Source of the DNA: Castor canadensis
Taxonomy: Eukaryota > Chordata > Mammalia > Rodentia > Castoridae
Direction: 5' to 3'
Length of the DNA: 64,000 nt
Assembly: GCF_047511655.1 (NCBI RefSeq)
Contig: NC_133398.1
Location: 106,284,332-106,348,331 of the forward strand
Part shown: positions 10,025-23,923 of the stretch, piece after piece
How positions within the stretch are numbered: the stretch's first letter is position 1
Layout: every line of letters starts with the position of its first letter
Made by a program: the position numbers and the translations under genes
The notes under the pieces: model-generated
Database searches by the model: none
Told to the model about the DNA's origin: nothing
Seen by the model: the letters and a program-made list of their open reading frames with translations, nothing else

Positions 10025-10700
10025 AATTATCTCAAAGCAATAGTGAAAATCTGGTTATTCTCCTTCTTCTGTAGATCCCCACTGATGACCCAGGCTAGCA
10101 TGGAGAGACTCCTGGGGAGCTAATTCCATGCTCAAGGCTGGTGGTTTAAGCCAAAATACTAAGGGTTTGAATCCTCTTCCTGTGAGTGATATGCAGAAAG
10201 GATGGCCCTGATGAAAAGTATGTTGGGCAGTTCTTCTCAAAAAATAGGTAGTCTAGTCTTCCCACAATCTATCCCCTCCAACAGAGTAGCCCTGCCTTTA
10301 GTCAGCACCTCTGTCTCCCTTAAGCAGGTGTGGGTGTGGTCTTTGCCTGGTTGCTAAACTAAACTATGCAAATTACCAAGCAAAACATCCACTACCTTGC
10401 TTTGATATTTCTAGGTCATTCTTTCCAAGATTTCAAGACTTATGTAAATTTTAAATGAATCATTGTCTCCTTCATGTCAGTTTTGAAATTCTGGAGATAT
10501 GTCAGGATTAGGGTATCCACTTTAAAAATGAAAAACAAAACAAAACAAAAATAACCAGAAGCATCAAACACAACAAGAACTTTGGTTTTTAAACTTAAAA
10601 AGGAAAGGAATGGTAACAACCACTTAAATGTTTGGACCAGTAAGAACTGTCTCCTAAATAAAGATTTGACTTTTAAAACTCAGGATTGTTTTTTGATTTA
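10025..10700. other. Unassigned sequence
   Basis: No open frame longer than about 60 codons with any recognisable content and no repeat that I can name. A short A-rich run ('aaaacaaaacaaaacaaaaa') lies near 10532. Confidence 0.5.
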
Positions 10701-10701
10701 T

Positions 10702-10900
10702 TTTCAGTACTGAGAGTAGAATACAGCACCTCCAGCTGCTCTCCGTCACTTGAATCATGCCCCAGCATTTTTGTTTGCATTCTGTTTTTGAGATAGGGGC
10801 TTACTAACTTTGCCCGGGCTGGCCTTAAACTTGCACTCTTCCTGCCTCTACCTCCTGAGTAGTTGGGATTATAAACACGTACTACAACACCCAGTTAAAA
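10702..10900 (-). repeat. B1-ID composite SINE, antisense, diverged
   Basis: The plus strand shows an eroded ID part ('cacttgaatcatgccccag') followed by the B1 complement: 'ttttgagataggggcttact', 'gcccgggctggccttaaac' and 'cctgagtagttgggattata'. It is more diverged than the copies at 8283 and 28386. Confidence 0.75.
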
Positions 10901-11054
10901 TTAATTTTAAATTCTGCTTATGGATTGGTAAAAACAGTGGGTAGGCTAAAGATCTATGGTGAAGGTTTTATTCCAGACATTCTACCTAAACTAATCACCC
11001 TTTGGTTGATTTTAGAGAACTCAAGACTCCATCATTTTTAATGGATCATTAAAA

Positions 11055-11347
11055 TACAATTTCTTTTTTTTCCCCATGGCAACCATATCTTCTTTTTCTA
11101 TTAGCATACATTAATTGCACAAAATGGTTTAATTGTGATAGTTCCATAGATGCATACAATGTATTTTGATCAAATCTACCCCCTCTGTTGCACTCCTTTA
11201 ACTTCTTCCCTCCTCCCCATTTTTTCAAACAATATTTAGTGGGTTTCATCACGCTATCTTCATATATAGAAACATAACATACTCTGATCATGGTCACCCT
11301 TCAGTACTCTCTCTTTTCCTTTTTCCCTCCCTTTTACACACATGTCC

Positions 11348-11381
<34 letters not shown>

Positions 11382-11886
11382 TTATATCTGGATTCACATG
11401 AGTGAAAACATGCAATATTTGACTTTTTGAATCTGATTAATCTCACTCATCATTTTGATCTCCAGTTCCATACATTTTCCTGCAAATGATAATATTTCAT
11501 TCTTCTCTATGGCTGAATAATACTCCATTGTGTATATACCACATTTTCTTTATCCATTCATTGGTTGTTGGGCACTTAGACTGATTCCACAGCTTGGCTA
11601 TTGTGAATAGTGCTGCCATTAAACATGGATGTGCAGGTATCTCTCTTGTACATTGATTTACTCTCCTTTGGATATATGTTTTCAAGAGTGGTACAGCAGA
11701 GTCATAAGATAGTTCTATTTTTAGTTTTTTGATGGACCTCCATACTGATTTCCATAGCGGTTACACTAATTTACATTTCCAATAACAATGTATAAGGGTC
11801 CCTTTTCCACCCTGCATCCTTTCCATCATTCAGTGTTGTTTTCTTGATGATAGACATTTTGACAGGGGTAAGACAGAATTTCAATG

Positions 11887-11900
<14 letters not shown>
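11055..11900 (-). mobile_element. Old L1 3' end, antisense, split by CDK2 retrocopy
   Basis: The complement of L1 ORF2 C-terminal sequence is clear at about 11480-11890 ('ggctgaataatactccattg', 'agcttggctattgtgaatag', 'ttaaacatggatgtgcaggt'), with the 3' UTR from 11055. The element is interrupted at 11900 by the CDK2 retrocopy. A short continuation with L1-like sequence may follow at 14093-14150. A 14-base duplication brackets the retrocopy. All frames are broken. Confidence 0.8.
11349..11382. repeat. (ATT)n microsatellite
   Basis: An uninterrupted trinucleotide run of about 34 bases inside the L1 3' UTR. Confidence 0.95.
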
Positions 11901-14092
<2,192 letters not shown>

Positions 14093-15720
14093 AAACGCAA
14101 TTTCTTACTGGTAGGGGTATCTTCACATTTTTCCTAATTTTCAAATATGAAGTAAACCACATTGAGAATTTGGAAATCCAAAATCTTAAAGCAAATGCCA
14201 CTTTCAGAAAAGGGTTGTGCTTGTGAGGGAATTTGTGAAGCCAGACAAGTGGCCCAGGAAGAGGCCTGGGTGGGTTTTATCATGAGCTCCTGTGCAAAGG
14301 TCAGCAAGGACAAGAGGTCTGTGAAGTTGCTGTCAGCAATCTCTATAATGCCACCAGAAAGATGTTGCAGGGTTGCTGCTCAATGTGAGGGGTTGGATAG
14401 ATGGATGGATGGATGGATGGATAAATAGGAGGGTGGATGAAAAGAAGTTGGGGGAATATTTAGGCTTTAGAAAACGTTTCTGATGTTTGGAATTTTTCAA
14501 AGGAAGTTATTTTCTTGGTTTCCTGGGTTTGCCTTATTTCCTCCTACTTACATTTTTTTCTCCAAAAAGGTTAAGAACTCCTAACTTATGGGGAGAAGCT
14601 GAAGCTTAGGGCACTACAAAAAGCTGACAGTGAGATCACAGGACACAGGCAACTACCTAGGGACTGGTGGTTTGGGTCACAAAAGGAAGGGAAAACGCTA
14701 AGTTTAGAATTAACATGAAAAGGCTATGACAAAAAGGAAGTGGTCAGGGAGCAATTTAGAGATAAAATAATTGGATTTGAGAAATAAAACAGTTTCACTG
14801 GATGACTTGTAGGCAAATTACCCTAGCCTCTTTGTTCACATGCCTCAAGAACGGGAATGGCCGGGCATTGCCTCGGGTTCTGAAATAACATAATAGGAAA
14901 AGGATCCAAGTTGAATTGCAAGTATTTTAAAATACATTTAAAATATTTTTATCAAAGTGATAGATACATAGTTAAAATTTTTTCATTTTTTAGTAATTTA
15001 GGACTTACTTTTGTTAGAGTATGTTGTCAAATATCAAATATTGTATTTGTACTTTTAACATTATAACACAATATAAAACACAAAATATCCAGTGTTAACT
15101 CTGATCTGCCATGCCTGCCTGATTTGGATTTGGATGCTGGATATTTTATATCTTATAGAACGAACTTCCAAAGCTCCATCAATGCTTATAGTATGTATTA
15201 TTGTTATTCCTTACCAAAATTTTCATAAAACTTAAAAGGTTGGTATGAAAAGTAGTTATTCCTTTTCTTGAATATCCTAAAACATGGTTTTAGAAGGTTT
15301 GAATCAACCTTCAAATTTTTAGAGCATGAAAGACATACCAATAGAGTACTCTATAATGTTTTAACACAGGAGAATTTTGTTTCTAATTTTGCCAGAAACA
15401 CTTTCAACTTTCAGATATTTTTCAAAAACATCCTAATCAAACATAAAAGGTTTGGATTAAGTTATTTCTTAGTACGAATAATATATGACAATCAAATTCT
15501 CAAAAGCATCCAAAGTGCTTTATAATTGTTAAACAACTCATTTGTGTGGTAGAAGACATGAGAAAACTTACAGAAACAGAAAGAAATCTCAAACTATTCC
15601 AATTCCTGAGATAAGGAATTTGCAAGTTAATTATTGTGCTGCTTGGAAAGCATGCTTTACTTATACTCTAAAATTCACCTTAATCACTTGACATGTAACT
15701 TAATACCTAAAGAGACTATA
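14093..15720. other. Mostly unassigned AT-rich sequence
   Basis: The first 60 or so bases may be the distal end of the L1 split by the CDK2 retrocopy. The rest shows no recognisable gene or repeat apart from a (GGAT)n run at 14394-14424. An 85-codon open frame at 15268-15525 is Phe/Asn/Lys-rich, as expected by chance in AT-rich DNA. Confidence 0.5.
14394..14424. repeat. (GGAT)n microsatellite
   Basis: Tetranucleotide run 'gatggatggatggatggatg' of about six units. Confidence 0.95.
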
Positions 15721-15721
15721 G

Positions 15722-15808
15722 CTAGCGCTGGTGGAGAGGCTAAGTGACAAAGTGACTGCCTAGCAAGTGTGAGGCCTTGAGTTCAAACCCAGTACCACAA
15801 AAAAGAGA
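15722..15808 (+). repeat. ID-like SINE
   Basis: A tRNA-derived unit from 'gctagcgctggtggagaggc' through 'gactgcctagcaagtgtgag' with B box 'gagttcaaacccagtaccac' and a short A-rich tail. Confidence 0.88.
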
Positions 15809-17235
15809 TTGGAGCTAAATTATTTTAAAATATGGATAGAATGCTACATTTCTGGGTAAACATTTTACACATAATATTTTCCAATTATGAAAAAAATCAC
15901 TTGACAGTTTTAATCATGATTTATGATTGACTAACAACTAAAATGGAAACAGTGTCTGCACTGATTTGTATTTTGACTTAGCAGAACAAGAAGAGAACAA
16001 CCTTGAACTAGGGAGAGTTTACTGCTGGTAAACTCTCAAAGTTTGGTATGTCTTCCTTTGTGCTTACCACAGGCTGAATAATGTCCTTAGAGCACTCATT
16101 ATGAGGAAAGTGTCAATTATAATGCTTTAATAACATACTTCAGAAGGAGCCAATGAGAAAGCAAATTGTGAGACTTCATCTTTGTATTCAAATAAGTGCT
16201 TGTAATTTTCTTTACATCTATTTGCAATAGAGATATTAAGCCATAAATTTTTGCTAATTTCAGGTAAAGTCCAGCCTTCATTTACACAAAGACTGTGGAG
16301 GACGTCCGCAGAGATCAAATCTTAAATCCTGACGTCACCCACTTAAGACTTAGGCTTCATCCTTCCCAGAAAGAGCACAGCACCCCGGATGGCCACCAGG
16401 GATGTGTAACAGAAGTTAATTCACAGATGGCGATTTCTGCTACAGTCATTCATTCTTTAACATTTTGTCTACTAGCAAAAGTCAGACGTCCAGCACTCTT
16501 TCGGTCCTGGTGTGCTGACATTTTGTAGAGTTCTTCTCCAGTCACAGAAGTCCTCTGCCTGTACCAGCCACAGCTATTTCAGACTCCATGTTGGAATAGC
16601 AAGTGCTCCAGGAGAGATGAAGATGAAGGGTGACTCTTGGTCACCAGCATCCCATGCTAGGAAACGTGCATTGCCAATCACTATCTCTTCCACATTGCTT
16701 CCTATTGGAGGGGATGCATGAAACGTCAGTAAGGGATGGTAGTCTCCCTGCATTTTCCAACCCAGCAATGGTAACTTTGTGCTCCTGACAATGGAAGTCT
16801 CCATATCTGGGGCATTCCCCGGTCACTTGCCTCCCTGAGCCGAGCCACCACTTGGCTTAGCCTGGGCACATCACCATGTTGTCTGTGAGAGCCCTCCTAA
16901 AATATTCTCATACAAAGAAACTTACACACAAAAAACTCCTGCAACTCTTCTAGATAATTCTTTGAGTAATTATCTCCAGAAGCTAAATACTACATTCATA
17001 TTGGTTTGGGCTCATTCAATTTTAGACATTATTTAACTCTGATAATTGAGAAGTTAGCTGTCTTAAACTGTCCTGTCCTCTACCTGGCAGTTTAGACCCG
17101 ATACCACTTGAGTTGGAGAGAGAGAGCACCTCCCTCTCTCTCTCTAGGAGCCCCTCTGGAGGGGTCAGAAAACCCAAGAGCTCTGTGAAGTTGCTGTCCA
17201 TGACAGTTGTAAGTCATTATTATTTTATCTGTAAC
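15809..17235. other. Unassigned sequence, no gene recognised
   Basis: Open frames on both strands are short and overlap each other without domain content. A purine/pyrimidine inverted pair, (GA)n at about 17113-17125 and (CT)n at 17133-17145, could fold as a hairpin. Sequence around 16130-16320 is free of repeats but I have no positive evidence for function. Confidence 0.5.
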
Positions 17236-17239
17236 TCAT

Positions 17240-18275
17240 TATTACTTTATTTTTTTAATTCTAATTGACGTTTAGTAATTATACACATTTGAGGCTCAAT
17301 GTGACATTTTGATAATGCATACCTACTAGAATGATCAAATCAGGCTCATTAGTATTTCCATCTCCTTAAACATTTTTGTGTGTGTGTGGCAAGAATATAC
17401 CAAGTCCTCTCTTCCAGCTGTTTTGAAACATATAATATGTTTCTGTTAACTCTTGTCACCCTACTATGCAGTAAGACGTCAGAACATAGTCTTCAACTCT
17501 GGCTTTAACCTGTTGGAGGCTCCTGCAGTGTCTGATCAGAAAATTACCAAATTCTTTGTGTTCACATGGAAGCATCCAGGCAGGACATGTGGATGTGGTA
17601 AGGGGGGTAACAGAGTTTACTAAAGGCAAAGGGAAGAGCCTCATAAAGCAATGGTGGCCTCACCTGGCCAGGTGGGATGGAGTCAGAATGCAGAGAGTAG
17701 TTCTCTGTTTCAAGATTTGCGTGGTTCAGAGGGTCGAGTGAGGGTGATTGACATTGCTCTGCACACACTCAGGTATTTTAGTCATTATGCATGGGGTGTG
17801 AGCAGCATTGTTTTTACCTGAGAGGTAATGGAGAGCAGAATCACCCCAATGTTTCTTGTTTTACAGTCTGCCACAGGAAAGGGTAGCATGGGGCTGAGAG
17901 AAAGAGTTTACCATGAAATGTGCCCAGAATAAGTTACATGGGATCTGGGGAGTCCCTGTTTTTAGCCTGCCTCATACCCACTAACCAACCTTTCCCTGTT
18001 CCTCTTATTCCCTTCTCTCCCTAGCTTCTGGTAACCTCTATTTATTTCCATGAGTTCAACTTTTTTAGATTTTACATATGAGTGAGATCATGCGGTACTT
18101 AACTTTCTGTGTCTGACTTAACATAATGTCCTCTAGGTTCATTCATGTGGTTGCAAATGACAGGATGTCATCCTTTTTTAATGATTGAATAGTACTCCAT
18201 TGTGTATATATACCACATTTTCTTTATCCATGCATTTATTGATAAACTCTGGTTGATTCCATATCTTGGCTATTC
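17240..18275 (-). mobile_element. Old L1 3' end (L1MA-like), antisense, split
   Basis: The plus strand follows the complement of an L1 3' end. 3' UTR sequence with 'gaatgatcaaatcaggctca' and 'caccctactatgcag' covers 17240-17467. It resumes at about 17975 with 'acccactaaccaacctttcc', 'tatgagtgagatcatgcggt' and 'gtactccattgtgtatatat' and reaches ORF2 sequence near 18270 ('atatcttggctattcagct'). The gap between the two parts is filled by about 500 bp of foreign sequence (17468-17970). Confidence 0.8.
17468..17970 (-). mobile_element. LTR-like insert within old L1
   Basis: About 500 bases interrupt a continuous L1 alignment. The plus strand contains 'cagagtttactaaaggcaaa', typical of the complement of a proviral polyadenylation region, which suggests an antisense solo LTR. 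I could not fix TG...CA ends or a target-site duplication, so identity as an LTR is inference. That it is an insertion relative to L1 is well supported. Confidence 0.45.
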
Positions 18276-18287
18276 AGCTCTTTCTGC

Positions 18288-18525
18288 GTGTCTCTGTCTC
18301 TCTCTTTCTCTCTCGGTACTAGAGATTACACCCAAGGGCTTGTGCATCCTAGGCAAGCACTCTACCACTTGAGCCATGCTCCCAGCCCTTCTGTTCATAG
18401 TTTGTCTTTGAGATAGTGTCTTCCTAACTTTGCCCAGGCTAGCCTCAAACTCGTGATTCTCCTGCCTCTGCCTCCCAAGTAGCTGGGGTTACAGGTGTGT
18501 GTTACCACACCTGGTACTGTGCGTT
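18288..18525 (-). repeat. B1-ID composite SINE, antisense, with (TC)n
   Basis: A short (TC) run at 18290-18315 is followed by the ID complement ('tctaccacttgagccatgct') and the B1 complement ('ctttgagatagtgtcttcct', 'gcccaggctagcctcaaact', 'agctggggttacaggtgtgt'). Confidence 0.85.
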
Positions 18526-18639
18526 GAACCCAAGGCTTCCCATATGCTAACCCACAGGTGTCTCTTAATAGAAATCCTTTAAAGGTGGTCTGGTTTTAGA
18601 GTTGCAGCATTTTCTTTTTAGCTGTAATGTGTGAAATTC

Positions 18640-19140
18640 CATAGTGACATATATTTGCCTCCCTTTGCTTTTTAATTTATTGTGTTGGGCTTTTAGATGA
18701 TATCTAGAGAGACACGTCCTTCAGTTTTGAGGAATTTTCTTTAGTTCTCAGTCCTTTAGTTTTTGCCCATATTTTCTCTTAGCTCGTTGATCATATTTAA
18801 GATAAGTATTTGTCTAGTAAGTCCAGTGTCTGGGCTTCCTCACCAATATTTTCTCTCTCTGTATTTTTTGTTCATTCAAATAAGCCATATTTTTCTGTTC
18901 TCTTGTATGCCTTGTGTTTTGGGGGGTTTTTTGTTAAAAATTCAGTATTTGAAAATTAAGATGTGGTAACTTTGGAAATAAGAAAATCCCTCTTTAATTA
19001 TTGAAAGCTACAGTAGTAGCCTGTTCATTTTGAGAATTTTCCAAATTATTTTTGCAAAGACTATTCCTTATCACACATGCTCCCCAAAGTCTCTGTTTCT
19101 CTAGTTTGTATTCAGCTCATGTTTTGACATAAATTTCCTT
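18640..19140 (-). mobile_element. Ancient L1 fragment, antisense
   Basis: The sequence 'atttgtctagtaagtccagt', 'gtctgggcttcctcacca' and 'aattaagatgtggtaactttg' matches a well-known antisense L1M segment, diverged. There is no open frame of interest. Subfamily not determined. Confidence 0.6.
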
Positions 19141-19379
19141 TAATGCCAGGAGCTGAAACAAGGAAACAAAAAACACCAAAAGAAATAAATAGAAAGAGAG
19201 GGCGCGTGAGAGAGGGTAAGGGAGAGAGGCAGAGGAAGATGCAAAGACAGACAGGGAAGACCACTGTCCTTTCCAGCATTTTCTGATCATTTCCTTGCTA
19301 GCTTACTCAGCTTTCCTTGCTCTTAGATGAGGCATCTGGCCACGCCAATACTGCAGGTCTTTCTCAGGCCTTTTCTGAG

Positions 19380-19381
<2 letters not shown>

Positions 19382-19412
<31 letters not shown>
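19382..19412. repeat. (GT)n microsatellite
   Basis: An uninterrupted TG run of about 15 units. Confidence 0.97.
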
Positions 19413-19414
<2 letters not shown>

Positions 19415-19627
19415 CTTTCTAAACTCCCCCATATGCACAGCTGCTTGGGAATGTCTTAATTTCCCAGAGTGCCCCAGTCCTCCTTATGCCTTAGGAAGGC
19501 TACTATCTGTCTCCCCCTGCAATCTCTCAGTCCAGGCATCCATGGGCTTGTAGTTTACCTTGTAATGTTTTTGAGTTTCTGCCACTTTTCCTGCTCAGGT
19601 CCCAAGTTATGCAAAAATAGTTGAGTG

Positions 19628-19948
19628 CTGTCTCAGTCCTTTTGCTGCTGTAACAAAACACTGGAGAATGGCTAACTAATACAAAACAGAAATGTATTTT
19701 GCATAGTGCTGGAGGCTGGGAAGTGTATGGTGAAGGCATGCGCATCTGGTGAGGGCTTTATAAAAGGCATTCTTTCATGGAGGAACGCAGAGAGAGGCTG
19801 CATCCTGGGTGGAGATTGTCTCACGAAGGCACAAATCCCACTCAAGAGGAAGGAGCACTCATGATCTACTGACCTCTTTAAGGTTCTTAAATTCCATCAC
19901 CTGGGCTACATGTGAATTCCATTGAGAATACATTTAAGCCATAGAAAG
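19628..19948 (-). mobile_element. MaLR-type LTR, antisense
   Basis: It starts 'tgtctcagtccttttgctgc' with 'tgtaacaaaacactggagaa' and contains 'gtgctggaggctgggaagtg', the stereotyped antisense beginning of MST/MLT1 LTRs. It ends near 'catttaagccatagaaag', matching the usual end. Middle sequence diverges. Family from memory. Confidence 0.6.
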
Positions 19949-20059
19949 TTCCTTACACCAGTCCTATAGGTGTTTCCAGGCAGGTAAAAAACACATACTC
20001 AGAACTTTGCAAATAGTATCTGCTCTGTTCCTTCTGGTTCTGGGGTGGGGAAGGACTGA

Positions 20060-20731
20060 AAACCTGTAGGTTGCTTTTGGTAGGATTTTTACTGTGTTGA
20101 TTCTACTAATCCTTGAGCATGGGAGATCTTTCCATCTTCTGTAGTCTTCCTCAATCTCTTTCTTCAGGGGTTTGTAGTTCTCCTTGTAGAGGTCTTTCAC
20201 ATTCTTTGTTAAGTTTACTCCTAGGTATTTGATTTTTTTTGAGGTTTTTGTAAATGGAATTGTTTCCATATATTCCTTCTCAGTTTGTTCGTTGGTGGTA
20301 TATAGAAAAGCTAATGATTTTTGTAAGTTGATTTTATATCCTGCCCTCTTGTTATAGTTGTTTATGGTGTCTAGGAGTTTTTGGGTTGAGGTTTTTGGGT
20401 CTTTAAGATATAGGATCATATAATCTGCACATAGGGATATTTTGACAGTTTCTTTACCTATTTGTATTCCTTTTATTTCTTCTTCTTGCCTAATTGCTCT
20501 GGCTAGGAATTCCAAGACTATGTTGAATAGGAGTGGGGATAGTGGGCACCCTTGTCTCATTCCTGATTTTAGGGGAAATGGTTTCATTTTTTCACGGTTA
20601 AGTATGATGTTGGCTGTAGGTTTGTCACATATAGCCTTTACAATGTTGAGGTACATTCCTTCTCTTCCTAGTTTTCTTAGAGCTTTTATCATGAAATGGT
20701 GTTGGATCTTGTCAAAGGCTTTTTTCTGCAT
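20060..20731 (-). pseudogene. L1 ORF2 reverse-transcriptase domain, inactivated
   Basis: A frame open from 20731 (continuing by chance past the L1 end to 19964) holds RT motifs in order: [17 protein letters not shown], the [15 protein letters not shown] block, and the catalytic box. The box reads CADY at codons 101-104, where L1 elements have FADD. The codon at 20422-20420 is TAT, so the second catalytic aspartate is replaced by Tyr. Upstream ORF2 is frame-shifted, so this is a dead fragment. Confidence 0.9.
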
Positions 20732-22092
20732 CTACTGAGATGATTAAGTGGTTTTTGTCTTTGCTTCTGTTAATATGCTGTATTACATTTATAGATTTGA
20801 GTATGTTGAACCACTCATGCATCCCTGGGATGAAGCCGACTTGGTTGTGAATGATCTTTTTGATGTGTTGTTGAATTCAGTTTGCCATTATTTTGTTGAG
20901 GATTTTTGCATCAATGTTCATTAAGGAGATTGGCCTATAGTTCTCCTTTTTGGAGGTGTCTTTGCCTGGTTTTTGGATGAGAGTAATACTGGCTTCATAA
21001 AATGTGTTAGGCAGTTTTCCTTCCCTTTCTATTTTGTGGAGCAGTTTAAGGAGGGTTGGTATCAGTTCTTCTTTAAAGGTCTGATAGAATTTAGCACCGA
21101 ATCAATCAGGTCCCGGATTTTTCTCTTTTGGGAGACTCTTGATTGTTGCTTCAATTTCATTTTGTGTTATAGGTCTATTCAGGTGATTAATTTCCTCTTG
21201 GTTCAGTTTTGGATGGTCGTAAGTATCTAGAAATCTGCCCATTTCTTCAAGATTTTCAAATTTATTAGAGTGTAGGTTCTCAAAGTAGGCTCTGATGATT
21301 TCCTGGATTTCCTTGGTCTTTGTTGTTATCTCCCCTTTTTCATTTCTGAAAAATCAGTAAAAACTGATTTGGGTTTTTTCTCCTCATTGTAGTCAGGTTT
21401 GCCAGTGGTTTTTCAATTATATATTTTTTTTAAAGAACCAGTGTTTTGTTTCATTGATTCTTTGTATGTTTTTGTTTGTTTCTATTTCATTGATTTCAGC
21501 CTTTATTTTTATTATTTCTCTCCTTCTGCTTGTTTTGAGATTTGCTTCTTTTTGTTTTTCTAGGAGTTTTAGATGTAACATTAGGTCATTGATTTGAGAT
21601 CTTTCTGACCTTTTAATATATGCAGTCATGGCTATAAACTTTCCTCTTAGGACTGCCTTTGCTGTGTCCCATAGGTTCCGGTAGGTCAGGTTTTCATTTT
21701 CATTGACTTCCAGGAACATTTTAATTTCCTCTTTTATTTCATCAATGACCCATTGATCATTGAGCAATGTGTTGTTCAGCTTCCAATTGTTTGCATGTTT
21801 ATTACTGTTGTTTTTGTAGTTGATTTCTAGTTTTAATGCATTATGACAGAATGCATGGTATAATTTCTATTAGCAAGCTGAGGCTTGCTTTGTGTCCTAA
21901 GGTATGATCAATTTTGGTGAAGGTTACATGAGCTGCTAAGAAGAATGTATATTGTGCAGAAGTTGGATGAAATATTCTGTAGACATCAGTTAGGTCCATT
22001 TATCTATGGTGTGATTTAGATCTAGGATTTCTTTATTGATTTTTTGTTTGGATGCCCTACCTATTAGTGATAGGGGGTATTAAAGTCTCCCA

Positions 22093-22562
22093 CTACCACG
22101 GTGTTGGAGTCTGTGTTTTTAGGTCCTTCAGGGTATGTTTGATGAAATTGGGTGCATTGACGTTGGGTGCATATAGGTTGATAATTGTTATTTTCTTTTG
22201 GTGTATTTCTCCTTTTATTAGTATGGAGTGTCCTTCTTTATCTCGTTTGATCAATGTAAATTTGAAGTCTATTTTGTCCAAGATAAATATTGCTACCCCT
22301 GCCTGTTTTGGGGAGCCATTGGTTTGGTAAATCTTCTTCCAGCCTTTCACCCTCAGCCAGTGCTTGTTTCTGATGATGAGATGGTCTCCTGTAAACAACA
22401 GATTGTTGGATCTTCCTTTTTAATCCAGTTTGCAAAGTTGTGTCTTTTGATGGGGGAATTAAGTCCATTAACATTCAGTGTTAGTATTGATAGGTATGTG
22501 GTGATTTCTGTCATTATGTTGTCCTTTTTGTTTAAGGGTTTGATTGTCTGCAGCTGAATCAA
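22093..22562 (-). pseudogene. L1 ORF2 endonuclease domain, frameshifted
   Basis: The N-terminal part (22562-22353) carries the apurinic-endonuclease-like start of ORF2 with LSILTLNVNGLNSPIKRH and WIKKEDPTICCLQET. A frame change near 22370 is followed by WKKIYQTNGSPKQAGVAIFI and the block ITIINLYAPN at 22398-22093. Domain order is intact, but the frame is not. Confidence 0.85.
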
Positions 22563-22619
22563 TGTTACTCTCTACTTTCTTGCCTTTTCTTCTCTTGTGG
22601 TTTGGTACTGCCTGCCCTT

Positions 22620-23431
22620 TCATGGTTTTGTTTGAATTCCTTGAATCTTTTGTAGTGGTGGCTTGGTGGTCATATATTGTTTTAGTTTCTGCTTATCATA
22701 GAAGACTTTTATTGCTCCATCTATTTTGAATGATAGTTTTGCTGGGTAGAATATCCTAGGGTTAAAGTTATTTTCATTCAGTGCCCAGAAGACGTCACTC
22801 CATGCTCTTCTTGCTTTTAATGTTTCCATTGAGAAATCTGCTGTGATTTTGATGGGTTTACCTTTGTATGTTATTTGTTTTTTCTCTCTTACAGCCTTCA
22901 ATATTCTTTCTCTGTTCTCTGTACTTGTTATAATAATAGTATGTCGTGGGATAGTTCTATTTTGGTCAGGTCTGTTTGGTGTCCTAGAGGCTTCCTGTAC
23001 CTGAATGGGCATAGTTTTCTCTAGATTTGGGAAATTTTCTGTTATTATTTGGTTGAATATATTATGAATTCCTTTTGCTTGCACCTCTTCTCCTTCTTCA
23101 ATGCCTATGATTCTCAGGTTTGGTCTTTTGATGGAGTCAGTGAGTTCTTGCATATTCCTTTCACTGGACTTGAGTTGTCTAATAGTTTTTCAATTTTTCC
23201 TTTAATTTACATTTTAACTTCAAGTTCTGTCATTCTGTCTTCTGCTTGTTCTAGTCTGCTGGAGTGGCCTTCCAATTTTTTTTTTTGTATTTCTTCTTCA
23301 TTCTTTTTTCTGAGGTTTTCCATATCATGGGTCACTTCCTCTTTAATATTGTCAATTTTTGTCCTTGATTCATTTATCTCTCTATTTATGGTTTTCTCTG
23401 TTTCACAAGGTCCCTGATTCCTGGAGCTCAT
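22620..23431 (-). pseudogene. L1 ORF1 remnant
   Basis: Two frames cover most of ORF1. 23431-23207 is Glu/Lys-rich with heptad-like spacing (coiled coil). 23153-22620 includes RPNLRIIGIEEGEE, QNRTIPRHTIIITSTENRE and RRAWSDVFWALNE, matching the RRM-like and C-terminal domains of ORF1p, which binds L1 RNA. They are separated by a frameshift at about 23153-23207. Confidence 0.85.
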
Positions 23432-23480
23432 GCAGTCTATGTCCCAGTCACCATTTTGGATCCTGGATGGCTGAACCAGT

Positions 23481-23923
23481 AATTGTCAGTAATGGTTAGG
23501 GTCTTGACCTTCCCTGGCCCTGACAGCAGTGACAGGTAAAGAGCCCACCAAGGGAGGAAGCCTTTGTTGTCACACAGAGTCACATGTGGTGCTTGGGATA
23601 GTGGCTGGCCCTGAACAAGGACACTCAGCTTGCAATCCTGCTCCCCACAAGTGGCCCACAGTGCAGCTCAAAGACCTCCTTCAAGCTTTGACCTCACAGG
23701 TGACCTCATTCTCAGAACTCCTCAGTTTCCCTGCTAGCATGCAGCAATGGCTTCTCCCACCACCTCACAAAGTCTCCTTTGCATGAGGCTCTTCCTTCTT
23801 GGCATTTGGGGCCCCATGTGAGTGTCACCTCCTCATCCTGATCTCCTAGGTTAAAGCAACTGACCAGTTGCTTCATCCCAGGGCAGTGAATGTGTGGTTA
23901 TGTCCTCACACGTGTCCTCACAC
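23481..23923. other. Possible L1 5' UTR or unassigned sequence
   Basis: This lies directly upstream (in L1 orientation) of ORF1. It is less AT-rich than the L1 body and contains no recognisable gene. Position suggests L1 5' UTR, but the sequence itself is not diagnostic. Confidence 0.4.

Larger units (their letters stand above)
20060..23480 (-). mobile_element. L1 LINE lacking its 3' end: ORF1 and 5' two thirds of ORF2
   Basis: Minus-strand order is ORF1 (about 23431-22620), a short spacer, then ORF2 from about 22562. ORF1 pieces include a coiled-coil-like N-terminal part and the RNA-binding and C-terminal domains (residues RRAWSDVFWAL, RIFYPAKLSF). ORF2 endonuclease pieces include LTLNVNGLNSPIKRH and DPTICCLQET. 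The reverse transcriptase spans about 20731-20060 ([19 protein letters not shown]). Multiple frameshifts break all frames. The element stops near 20060, well before the ORF2 C-terminus, so the 3' UTR and A tail are absent. Sequence at 23481-23920 may be its 5' UTR. Confidence 0.9.

Noticed and set aside
19964-20731. 255-codon minus-strand frame as an intact reverse transcriptase
   Set aside because: Catalytic motif is altered, upstream ORF2 is frameshifted, and the last residues lie outside the L1.
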